Below, piece by piece: positions 1 to 4,899 of a DNA stretch of 5,284 nt (position 1 is its first letter; each line of letters starts with the position of its first letter). The notes below the pieces were generated by a model. That model was not told where the DNA came from and searched no databases. It saw nothing but the letters and a program-made list of their open reading frames with translations. The translations under genes were made by a program, and so were the position numbers. The stretch comes from Clostridia bacterium (GTDB lineage: Bacteria; Bacillota; Clostridia; Saccharofermentanales; UBA5734), in the NCBI GenBank assembly GCA_009929975.1, contig RZZF01000144.1:1-5284 (forward strand). The letters are read 5' to 3'.

Positions 1-447
1 CGCCAGTTCAGGACTCGTCCAGACCAGTGCCAGATCCTCCATGCTGAACGCCTGAACCTGACCGGATGAGCCATCATAGCCATAAGTCAGAACCAGGTCG
101 CCGGCCGCCGCGATGAACGGGGTGTAGGCGGAAACCGGCCGCGGCAGTGTGACACGTTTGAGGATCTGTCCCTGCGGACTGATTTTCATCAGGTCCGGGC
201 CCGCGGCAGCAAACAGGGCGTCATCCGTCACAATCAGGTTGCTCAGCACGTCTGTGCTTTCCTGTGGCCGGGCTTGCAGATTAAAGACCAGCTCGGTCGT
301 ATCACCTTCAGCCGGCAGGCTGGCTTCTGTCAGCGGCTGATGTCCGGCGGTCCGGGCATATTGCGGCCAGGCCGCGGCCAGAGCTGACATGCCGAGCACA
401 AACGGTATGAGCAGCCCGGCTAATACGGTCATCCATCGAGATTTCAT
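1..447 (-). CDS. Exported PQQ-like beta-propeller protein, N-terminal part (cut by left edge)
   Basis: Translating the minus strand from ATG at 447-445 gives 149 open codons to the window edge, so the C-terminus is missing. A GGAGG ribosome binding site (459-455) sits 7 bases before the ATG. Residues 1-25 form a signal peptide: basic MKSRW start, hydrophobic core, and an ALAA-type cleavage site. The mature protein opens with WPQYARTAGHQPL, the kind of motif that begins many exported PQQ-like repeat proteins (WPQFR...H). Strand patterns such as NLIVTDDALFAAAG followed by LMKISPQGQILK, then GQVQAFSMEDLALVW, fit propeller blades. The family folds into a seven- or eight-bladed propeller outside the membrane; real PQQ binding is not implied. 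The gene lies downstream of a cobalamin riboswitch with a terminator, so expression is probably repressed by cobalamin. A role in corrinoid uptake at the cell surface is an inference; substrate and partners are not visible here. Confidence 0.82.
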   Translation of the reverse strand, partial: MKSRWMTVLAGLLIPFVLGMSALAAAWPQYARTAGHQPLTEASLPAEGDTTELVFNLQARPQESTDVLSNLIVTDDALFAAAGPDLMKISPQGQILKRVTLPRPVSAYTPFIAAAGDLVLTYGYDGSSGQVQAFSMEDLALVWTSPELA

Positions 448-471
448 GTTGCGTCCTCCATCCATGGCAAT

Positions 472-502
472 AAAAAAGCTTCTTGCCAGCATGAAAAGAA
501 GC
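472..502 (-). terminator. Riboswitch-controlled intrinsic terminator
   Basis: On the minus strand a perfect 7-bp stem GCTTCTT/AAGAAGC (502-496 with 484-478) with an 11-base loop is followed directly by six T (477-472). It lies 39 bases after the aptamer's P1 and 12 bases before the ribosome binding site of the propeller gene. That placement suggests cobalamin binding promotes premature termination rather than blocking translation start. The competing antiterminator helix was not worked out with confidence. Confidence 0.82.
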
Positions 503-541
503 GTAAAGCCTCTCTCCGTCGCTCGCGAAGATACGGGCCTG

Positions 542-648
542 TGTCGGAATGGTAATCTGGCTCTGCCCGGTGGACCGGGCATTACAGTGGCGGGACCGCA
601 CAGGTTTTTCACCTGTTTCCCCATATCAAGGCCTTCGCCTTGCCGACA
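542..648 (-). promoter_or_regulatory. Cobalamin (B12) riboswitch aptamer
   Basis: Read on the minus strand, the conserved B12-box core GCGGTCCCGCCACTGTAAT lies at 598-580 and is followed by the GAGCCAGATTACC block (563-551), the two hallmarks of the family. The helices can be drawn: P1 TGTCGG/CCGACA (648-643 with 547-542), a side hairpin CAAGGC/GCCTTG (642-627), ACAGGT/ACCTGT with a GAAAA loop (616-600), and GCCCGG/CCGGGC with a four-base loop (580-565). The P1 closure makes a compact aptamer of about 107 nt. Known members bind adenosyl-, methyl- or hydroxocobalamin and switch off B12 synthesis, uptake or B12-independent enzymes. Which form this one prefers, and the L5/L13 kissing contact, I cannot settle by eye. 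The next gene on this strand is the propeller protein at 447-1. Confidence 0.93.
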
Positions 649-663
649 ATAGGTTGTAGATCC

Positions 664-672
664 ATCATAGCA
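664..672 (-). promoter_or_regulatory. Extended -10 promoter for the riboswitch transcript
   Basis: The minus strand reads TGCTATGAT at 672-664, an extended -10 (TGn plus TATGAT, five of six consensus bases). No good -35 is found 16-18 bases upstream, as is common for extended -10 promoters. Transcription would begin near 657, only about 10 bases before the aptamer's P1 strand, which fits a riboswitch leader. Confidence 0.5.
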
Positions 673-701
673 CGGATCATCACGTTCGCCTACCACCTGA
701 T

Positions 702-735
702 TTGCATTTTGACTCAATCAGAGGCAAAATCTGAT
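702..735 (+). promoter_or_regulatory. Possible promoter and operator-like inverted repeat for the DUF2161 gene
   Basis: A weak sigma-A-like pair, TTGCAT (702-707) and CAAAAT (725-730), is spaced by 17 bases. Overlapping it is a perfect inverted repeat ATCAGA-N7-TCTGAT (717-735), which could be an operator or a short hairpin. TTGACT at 709-714 is a better -35 but has no convincing -10 at the right spacing. This is the only sequence between the two divergent transcripts, so some promoter should lie here; the exact boxes are tentative. Confidence 0.25.
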
Positions 736-763
736 CGAAACCGATAACGAAGCGAGGTGCATG

Positions 764-1522
764 ATGAGCCTGACTGCTCACAAGGAAACTGATTTGTATC
801 AGCCGGTTCGTGATGCCTGGTCAGAAGCAGGCTATGAAGTCCGCGCGGAAGTTGATGACTGTGATATTGTCGCCTGCCGCGATGATATCTGGGTCATCAT
901 TGAGCTCAAGCTCAGGCTGAACCTGGATGTTATCCTGCAGGCGGTCGAGCGACAGCGTCGGGCTGATGAAGTCTGGATCGCGGTGCCGCGCAGCCGGCAG
1001 CCGCTCAACCGTTCCCGCTGGCGTCGGCTGATCCACCTGCTGCGTCGCCTGGAACTCGGACTGATGATGGTCGATCTGCGCCGCCAGCCGGCCGAAGTCC
1101 AGATTGTCCTTGAAGCGGAACCATTCGACCGTGAACGCAGCCGCCAGAACTATCGGCGCCGCCAGACCAGGATGCGCAGCGAATTTGCTGCCCGGCACGG
1201 CGATCATAATACCGGCGGCAGTACTGGCCGGCAGCTGATGACACAATATCGGGAACAGGCTCTTCTGATCGCGGCTCTGCTGCGCGCGGCCGGTCCCTCC
1301 TCCCCCGCAAGCCTGCGGCAAAGCGGCAGCTGCGAACAGACACAACGGATTTTATACAATAACCACTACCGCTGGTTCGAGCGTTCATCCCGTGGCGTGT
1401 ACGCGCTGACATCGGAAGGAGCCGCCGCGCTGGATCAGCACGCCAGCCTGGTGACAACGCTGCTTGAACAAGTCCGGAACCGGGACAACAAAAAAACAGG
1501 TCCGGCCGGGCCTGTTGTCTGA
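764..1522 (+). CDS. DUF2161 family putative PD-(D/E)xK phosphodiesterase
   Basis: This 252-residue protein matches the pattern I know for DUF2161. It begins with ETDLYQPVRDAWSEAGYEV (8-26). A nuclease-like core follows: D34 in DDCDIVA, then E47-L-K49 in VIIELKLRLN, and Q59 in the next helix. That D...ExK layout is the PD-(D/E)xK active site. A basic, Arg-rich middle is followed by a winged-helix-like C-terminal part (WFERSSRGVYALTSEG), which may bind DNA. Two ATGs are in frame, at 761 and 764. I chose 764 because GAGG (754-757) is then 6 bases away instead of 3. The gene stands alone, divergent from the B12-riboswitch transcript, and ends in front of a bidirectional terminator. Family members are computationally predicted nucleases; the substrate and role are unknown. 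It is not next to a methylase or helicase here, so a restriction role is not supported by context. Confidence 0.8.
   Translation: MSLTAHKETDLYQPVRDAWSEAGYEVRAEVDDCDIVACRDDIWVIIELKLRLNLDVILQAVERQRRADEVWIAVPRSRQPLNRSRWRRLIHLLRRLELGLMMVDLRRQPAEVQIVLEAEPFDRERSRQNYRRRQTRMRSEFAARHGDHNTGGSTGRQLMTQYREQALLIAALLRAAGPSSPASLRQSGSCEQTQRILYNNHYRWFERSSRGVYALTSEGAAALDQHASLVTTLLEQVRNRDNKKTGPAGPVV
1490..1516 (-). terminator. Minus-strand terminator inside the 3' end of the DUF2161 gene
   Basis: On the minus strand an AACAGG/CCTGTT stem (1516-1511 with 1500-1495) continues through one C-A mismatch into two more G-C pairs around a GGCC loop. T-residues then run to 1490. It would stop leftward transcripts coming from the zinc-ribbon gene at 2452-1721, about 200 bases past its stop codon. 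It lies within the last codons of the DUF2161 gene. Confidence 0.6.
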
Positions 1523-1538
1523 TGCTGATCCGCAGAAG

Positions 1539-1576
1539 AAAAGCAGTTCCGGGGCACCACTCCCAAAACTGCTTTT
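1539..1576. terminator. Bidirectional intrinsic terminator
   Basis: AAAAGCAGTT (1539-1548) and AACTGCTTTT (1567-1576) form a perfect 10-bp stem; GGG/CCC pairing inside the 18-base loop may extend it. A-rich on one side and T-rich on the other, it can act in both directions. It would end the DUF2161 transcript 17 bases past its stop and also catch the leftward transcript of the zinc-ribbon gene. Confidence 0.75.
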
Positions 1577-1580
1577 ACTT

Positions 1581-1611
1581 GGAGGAGAAAAGTATGAAAG
1601 AAGGAGGTTAG
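1581..1611 (+). other. Five-codon ORF with strong ribosome binding site
   Basis: GGAGG (1581-1585) sits 8 bases before ATG (1594-1596), and the reading frame is MKEGG then TAG (1609-1611). The tail of this mini-ORF itself contains a second AAGGAGG (1601-1607), but no ATG, GTG or TTG lies at a good distance after it. It could be a leader peptide, the start of a decayed gene, or chance. No downstream gene on this strand exists to be controlled: the next gene is convergent. I do not claim it is expressed. Confidence 0.25.
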
Positions 1612-1613
1612 CA

Positions 1614-1705
1614 ATTCCTGTCTTGCTATGGTCTAAATTTACCATACGAATTTGTCTTTTTTTGAACGCAAATGTGAACGTGATAAAAACAAATGCTACA
1701 GGAAT
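1614..1705. other. AT-rich pocket with nested inverted repeats; candidate structured RNA or element remnant
   Basis: An 8-bp perfect inverted repeat, ATTCCTGT (1614-1621) and ACAGGAAT (1698-1705), encloses two further hairpins. One is TATGGT/ACCATA (1627-1632 with 1641-1646). The other is ATTTGT then TTTT, with a bulged C, paired to AAAA then ACAAAT (1650-1660 with 1685-1694). A GC/GC pair (1625-1626 with 1695-1696) could close a three-way junction. By hand count 1581-1700 is about 35% GC, far below the flanks. No family is recognised, and the strand is undecided: on the minus strand it would be 3' UTR of the zinc-ribbon gene. AT-rich DNA gives chance helices easily, so confidence is low. Confidence 0.3.
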
Positions 1706-1720
1706 ATTTCAGTCAAGCCC

Positions 1721-2452
1721 CTAAGGCCTCGTCTGAATAAATTGATCGCTGGACAACGTTGCCATCGCCTCCGGTTCAGACATCAGATAACTGCCGTTTT
1801 CCGTAACGACTTTCACCGTAACCGGTCGATAGACCCGGTCGAAATCGTTCAAGTCGAGTCCTCTTATTTCGGCCCGTTTTTCCGCGTATTGGCGGAACAA
1901 CAGGATCAAGTCCTCTTCGGAGATATCGCCCGGTGCGACAATCAAAAGATACGTATTGGTCAGACGGCGGATTTCTGTCGCCTGCTCAACATCGACGGCA
2001 AATGGCGCGATCTGCGGCATCGCCTCTTTCAGACTGGCCCGCATGCTGTTGCGCGTCATGATCAGGGGTGTCGAAATGCCGGCGATCAGAATGACCGCCG
2101 CCAGAACAAACAGGATGACTTTTTTGCGCACTTTCGGTGACAACTTGATATCAGGCAGCTTAATCGGCTCCTTATGGATATAGACCGGCTTCGCCGTCGC
2201 CTTTTTCTTCTTTGGCGCGGCCGGTTGTGTGGCGACCGCGGCATTGCCGGAATTTTTCGGGTTCAGACTGGGCCCTTCATATTTGGGCTGCGGTTCATTG
2301 GGAAACTCATAACCAGCCGGGTCTCCGGCAATTTCAAACGCCCTCTTGTTTTCAAAGACAGCGTCACAAAAAAGGCAATGCCCTTTTTCAGCATTCGGGT
2401 CTAGAGCGAGAAGTGACCCGCAGTTGGGGCATCTGCCATCTTTCAGCGCCAT
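1721..2452 (-). CDS. Zinc-ribbon, single-membrane-span protein of unknown function
   Basis: The start ATG at 2452-2450 is chosen because AAAGGA (2466-2461) lies 8 bases upstream; this gives 243 residues. Residues 8-29 hold C8-P-N-C11 and C26-L-F-C29, a four-cysteine zinc ribbon. Residues 45-105 are a Pro- and Lys-rich linker with a KKKK patch. Residues 112-132 (VILFVLAAVILIAGISTPLIM) form one transmembrane helix preceded by basic KVRKK, so by the positive-inside rule the ribbon is cytoplasmic and the last 110 residues are outside. That outer part (about 133-243) has no motif I recognise; it is mixed helix and strand with a possible beta end (RPVTVKVVTENGSYLM). There is no signal peptide. The gene is divergent from the DUF3842 operon and has its own consensus-like promoter. 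Function is unknown; a zinc-sensing or scaffold role would be guesswork. Confidence 0.75.
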   Translation of the reverse strand: MALKDGRCPNCGSLLALDPNAEKGHCLFCDAVFENKRAFEIAGDPAGYEFPNEPQPKYEGPSLNPKNSGNAAVATQPAAPKKKKATAKPVYIHKEPIKLPDIKLSPKVRKKVILFVLAAVILIAGISTPLIMTRNSMRASLKEAMPQIAPFAVDVEQATEIRRLTNTYLLIVAPGDISEEDLILLFRQYAEKRAEIRGLDLNDFDRVYRPVTVKVVTENGSYLMSEPEAMATLSSDQFIQTRP

Positions 2453-2514
2453 GATTACCATCCTTTTCACCGGGGTATCCGGATCGATCATTGAATTGAT
2501 ATCACCAGTAAAGA

Positions 2515-2550
2515 GTGACTGGCGTAACACACATAACATTATGATATTAT
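2515..2550 (+). promoter_or_regulatory. Probable promoter of the DUF3842-kinase-tadA operon, with palindromic -10 region
   Basis: TATGAT (2540-2545) is a good -10; GTGACT (2515-2520) matches the -35 at four bases but with a long 19-base spacer. The segment 2533-2550 (ATAACATTATGATATTAT) is an imperfect palindrome matching its own reverse complement at 14 of 18 positions. It covers both this -10 and the -10 of the opposite promoter. A dimeric repressor bound there could shut both directions, but AT-rich -10 boxes on both strands alone produce such symmetry. Confidence 0.4.
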
Positions 2551-2574
2551 AAAGGCAAATGACAGGCAAGGCAA
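2546..2574 (-). promoter_or_regulatory. Sigma-A-type promoter for the zinc-ribbon gene
   Basis: On the minus strand TTGCCT (2574-2569, four of six consensus bases) and a perfect TATAAT (2551-2546) are separated by 17 bases. Transcription would begin near 2539, giving a leader of about 87 bases. The -35 overlaps the ribosome binding site of the rightward DUF3842 gene, so the two divergent units are packed tightly together. Confidence 0.6.
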
Positions 2575-2587
2575 GGAGGTTGAACCG

Positions 2588-3037
2588 GTGAAGCGTATCG
2601 TGATCATTGACGGCCAGGGCGGTGGCATGGGCCGGGCGATTATCGAACGGATCCGCCGTGACGGATTGACCGCGGAACTGGTCGCCGCCGGTACCAACGC
2701 GATGGCGACATCGGCCATGATGAAGGCCGGGGCAGACGCCGGTGCCTCCGGTGAATCCGCGGTAATCTGGAACTGTGCCCGGGCTGACCTGATTGTCGGA
2801 CCGATTGGGATTATCGCGGCCGGTTCAATGATGGGAGAATTGTCCGGAGCGATGGCCGAGGCCATCGGATCCAGTACCGCTCAGAAAATTCTGCTGCCGG
2901 TCAGCCGCTGCCACATTGATGTGGTCGGGGTCTCTGACAGCCCCCTGCCGGCCCGACTCGATGATATGATACGGATGATCCGCTCCTATATGACACCTCA
3001 GGACCGTGTCCTGAATGAATCTGGAGGTTTGCTATGA
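2588..3037 (+). CDS. DUF3842 family protein
   Basis: The 149-residue protein starts at GTG, with a near-perfect AAGGAGGT site (2573-2580) 7 bases upstream. Its sequence follows the DUF3842 pattern known from Bacillota: IVIIDGQGGGMGRAI (4-18), a Rossmann-like strand and glycine-rich turn that suggests nucleotide binding; GTNAMATSAMMKAGAD (35-50); IVGPIGIIAAGSMMGELS (69-86); and LPVSRCHIDVVGV (103-115). It is about full length for the family, with a short extra tail after residue 132. No biochemical function is established that I know of. Its stop overlaps the kinase start (ATGA), and the kinase ribosome binding site lies in its last codons, so the two should be made together. This is the first gene of the likely three-gene operon. 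It is soluble, with no signal peptide or membrane span. Confidence 0.87.
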   Translation: MKRIVIIDGQGGGMGRAIIERIRRDGLTAELVAAGTNAMATSAMMKAGADAGASGESAVIWNCARADLIVGPIGIIAAGSMMGELSGAMAEAIGSSTAQKILLPVSRCHIDVVGVSDSPLPARLDDMIRMIRSYMTPQDRVLNESGGLL

Positions 3038-4329
3038 TACATCGATCTGATCTGGTCCGCGTTCTGGAAAGCCGGAACGGCCGGGCCGCCCTCATCTCCA
3101 TCTACGGTGACGATCCCGCGACACTGGCAGTCCAGCGCGAACGCTGGAGCCGCCTCGCGGCACTGTTTGCCGGCCAATACCCTGAACAACAGCAGATCCG
3201 CCTGTTCAGCACGCCCGGGCGCACCGAAGTCGGCGGCAATCATACGGATCACCAGTCAGGCCGGGTTCTCTGTGCCTCTGTTGATCTTGATATCATCGCG
3301 CTCGCTGCCCCGAACCAGGATGATGTGATCCGCTTGAAATCAGAGGGATTCCCCGGGATGGATATCGTCGATCTGCGCCAGCTTGATCCGGTGCGTGAGG
3401 AACGCGAACACTCCGCTTCGCTGATTCGCGGGATCGCGGCCGGAATGCGAAACCGCGGCCACGCCATCGGCGGACTTGATATTTATACGACCAGCCGTGT
3501 TCCGAAAGGTTCGGGTCTCAGTTCTTCCGCCGCTTTCGAAATTCTGGTCGCGACCATGATCGACAGTCTCTATAATGAAAACTCCCTGTCACCCGTTGAG
3601 CGTGCCCTGATCGCGCAGGAAGCGGAGAATCAGTATTTCGGCAAACCGTGTGGCCTGATGGACCAGTGCGGCTGTTCTGTCGGCGGCTTTATCGCGATCG
3701 ACTTCGCCATCACCGGCCAGCCGCAGGTTGATCAGGTCCATTTCGATTTCGCCCATTCCGGCCATGCCCTGATCATCACAAATACCGGCGGCAGCCACGC
3801 GGATCTGACCGACGACTACGCGTCCGTGCCGCGTGATATGAGCGCGGTCGCAGCGGCCTGCGACCACCAGGTTCTCCGTCAGGTCAGTGAAGATGATTTC
3901 TGGGAGCGGCTGCCCCATCTGCGCGGAACCGTTGATGACCAGGCCATCCTGCGGGCGATTCACTTTTTCGCGGACAATGAGCGTGTCCTCCGTCAGAAAG
4001 AGGCCCTGCAGCAGGATCGTTTCGCTGATTTTCTCGAGGAGGTCAGCGCTTCAGGCCGCAGTTCATGGACATGTCTGCAGAATGTTTATTCAGCCACATT
4101 CCCGCGCGAACAGCCTGTCGCCGTCGGTCTGGCCTTATCGGATCGGATTCTCGCCGGCCGTGGTGCCTGCCGCGTGCATGGCGGCGGCTTCGCCGGAACC
4201 ATCCAGGCCTATGTTCCGCATGACCTGGTGGATACCTATCTCGAAACAATGTCCGCCGTCTTTGGTCAAGAGGCCTGCAGCCTGATGCAGATTCGCCAGA
4301 TCGGTTCAACTGAACTGCAGGTCGACTGA
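3034..4329 (+). CDS. galK: Galactokinase family protein (GHMP kinase)
   Basis: At 431 residues this is within the usual galactokinase range and carries all three GHMP motifs. Motif 1 is PGRTEVGGNHTDH (61-73), motif 2 is the ATP-binding PKGSGLSSSAAFE (157-169), and motif 3 is CRVHGGGFAGT (379-389). R63 and D210 (in GLMDQCG) correspond to the catalytic Arg and Asp; D72 matches the sugar-contacting Asp of the classic GEHTDY. The expected product is galactose 1-phosphate from galactose and ATP, the first committed step of the Leloir pathway in the cytoplasm. However, the classic Glu of GEH is Asn69 and the Tyr is His73. This NHTDH form is typical of a Clostridia subgroup, and the exact sugar may differ. 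GGAGG (3023-3027) is 6 bases before the start. The gene overlaps DUF3842 by four bases and tadA follows 2 bases after its stop. No galT, galE or transporter is in view. Confidence 0.88.
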   Translation: MIHRSDLVRVLESRNGRAALISIYGDDPATLAVQRERWSRLAALFAGQYPEQQQIRLFSTPGRTEVGGNHTDHQSGRVLCASVDLDIIALAAPNQDDVIRLKSEGFPGMDIVDLRQLDPVREEREHSASLIRGIAAGMRNRGHAIGGLDIYTTSRVPKGSGLSSSAAFEILVATMIDSLYNENSLSPVERALIAQEAENQYFGKPCGLMDQCGCSVGGFIAIDFAITGQPQVDQVHFDFAHSGHALIITNTGGSHADLTDDYASVPRDMSAVAAACDHQVLRQVSEDDFWERLPHLRGTVDDQAILRAIHFFADNERVLRQKEALQQDRFADFLEEVSASGRSSWTCLQNVYSATFPREQPVAVGLALSDRILAGRGACRVHGGGFAGTIQAYVPHDLVDTYLETMSAVFGQEACSLMQIRQIGSTELQVD

Positions 4330-4331
4330 TC

Positions 4332-4889
4332 ATGCACGAACCCGGCTCAGTGGAATCGGTTGACCGGCAGTGGATGTCGGCGGCGCTGGAACTGGCACGG
4401 CAGGCGGCCAGTGAAGATGAGACTCCGGTCGGTGCGCTGATCGTCTATAAAGGCCAGGTCATCGGCCGGGGCTATAACCTGAGGGAACATCATCAGGATG
4501 TGACCCTGCATGCCGAGATGACCGCGATCCGCCAGGCTTGTGCAGAACTGGGCAGCTGGCGGCTGGATGACTGTGATTTATATGTGACGCTGGAGCCGTG
4601 TGTCATGTGCGCGGGAGCGATCATTCAGGCCAGGGTACGCCGCCTGGTCTTCGCCGCTGCCGATCCCAAAGCGGGTGCGGCCGGTTCCATAACCGATATC
4701 TTCAGTCTGCCGCATAACCACCGCGTTGATGTCTCGCAGGGTGTGATGGCCACGGAAAGCAGTGAACTGATCCGTGAATTTTTCCGCCGTCTGCGCAAGG
4801 AGAACCGGGCAGCCGGTTCGCGCGCGGTCCGGCGTGAACAGGCAAAAGAAGCCAGGCCGGTACAACCGGCCTCAGATTCCCGCGGCTGA
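4332..4889 (+). CDS. tadA: tRNA-specific adenosine deaminase TadA
   Basis: TadA converts A34 to inosine in the anticodon of tRNA-Arg(ACG), letting it read CGU, CGC and CGA; the gene is usually essential. The zinc and catalytic signature is complete: H60-A-E62 (proton-shuttling Glu in LHAEMTAI) and P89-C90-V-M-C93 in TLEPCVMCAGAI. ETPVGALIV (30-38) and AADPKAGAAGS (109-119) are also typical. The start at 4332 keeps the conserved D-x-x-W-M-x-x-AL N-terminal helix; the in-frame ATG at 4374 would cut it. Only a weak AGG precedes it, so translation probably depends on coupling to the kinase gene, 2 bases upstream. At 185 residues it is longer than the usual 150-170. The conserved part ends near residue 156 (FFRRLRKE) and a polar, Arg/Ala/Pro-rich tail follows, encoded by DNA with two inverted repeats. 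It is convergent with addA, 10 bases away. Confidence 0.95.
   Translation: MHEPGSVESVDRQWMSAALELARQAASEDETPVGALIVYKGQVIGRGYNLREHHQDVTLHAEMTAIRQACAELGSWRLDDCDLYVTLEPCVMCAGAIIQARVRRLVFAAADPKAGAAGSITDIFSLPHNHRVDVSQGVMATESSELIREFFRRLRKENRAAGSRAVRREQAKEARPVQPASDSRG
4844..4872 (-). terminator. Possible addA terminator lying inside the 3' end of tadA
   Basis: A perfect inverted repeat AGGCCGG-N5-CCGGCCT spans 4872-4854. On the minus strand it is followed by GGCTTCTTTTG, a broken T-rich tract ending at 4844. It lies 28 bases past the addA stop, which fits a terminator for the leftward gene. The interrupted T-tract makes it weaker than the others in this window. On the plus strand there is no T-run after it. 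Confidence 0.45.
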
Positions 4890-4899
4890 CAATAACCCA

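Noticed and set aside
308..601. Minus-strand ORF of 97 codons
   Set aside because: It is out of frame with the propeller gene and spans the B12 aptamer, its terminator and the propeller start, which explain this DNA better.
821..1345. Long minus-strand ORFs across the DUF2161 gene
   Set aside because: GC-rich shadow frames; the plus frame has family motifs and catalytic residues.
1614..1705. Insertion sequence or MITE boundary
   Set aside because: The 8-bp inverted repeat is not flanked by an evident target-site duplication and no transposase fragment is present, so it is left as an unexplained structured pocket.
1464..1724. Plus-strand ORF of 86 codons over the AT-rich pocket
   Set aside because: It starts inside the DUF2161 gene in another frame with no ribosome binding site, and its translation shows no coding character.
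1652..2140. Plus-strand ORF of 162 codons antisense to the zinc-ribbon gene
   Set aside because: It begins at a non-ATG codon without a ribosome binding site and is a mirror frame of a gene with clear zinc-ribbon and membrane features.
2533..2551. Fur or PerR box in the divergent promoter region
   Set aside because: The half-sites resemble TTATAAT, but the 7-1-7 spacing of those operators does not fit; the pattern mostly comes from two -10 boxes.
2453..2569. N-terminal extension of the zinc-ribbon ORF starting MPVICLYN
   Set aside because: It would begin upstream of the TATAAT box and has no ribosome binding site; the ATG at 2452 has AAAGGA at 8 bases and leads straight into the zinc ribbon.
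3589..3963. Minus-strand ORF of 124 codons inside the kinase gene
   Set aside because: Shadow of the galactokinase frame, whose active-site motifs lie on the plus strand.
4802..4819. Perfect hairpin GAACCGG/CCGGTTC as a terminator
   Set aside because: No T-run follows it on either strand, so termination is not supported; kept only as part of the TadA tail observation.
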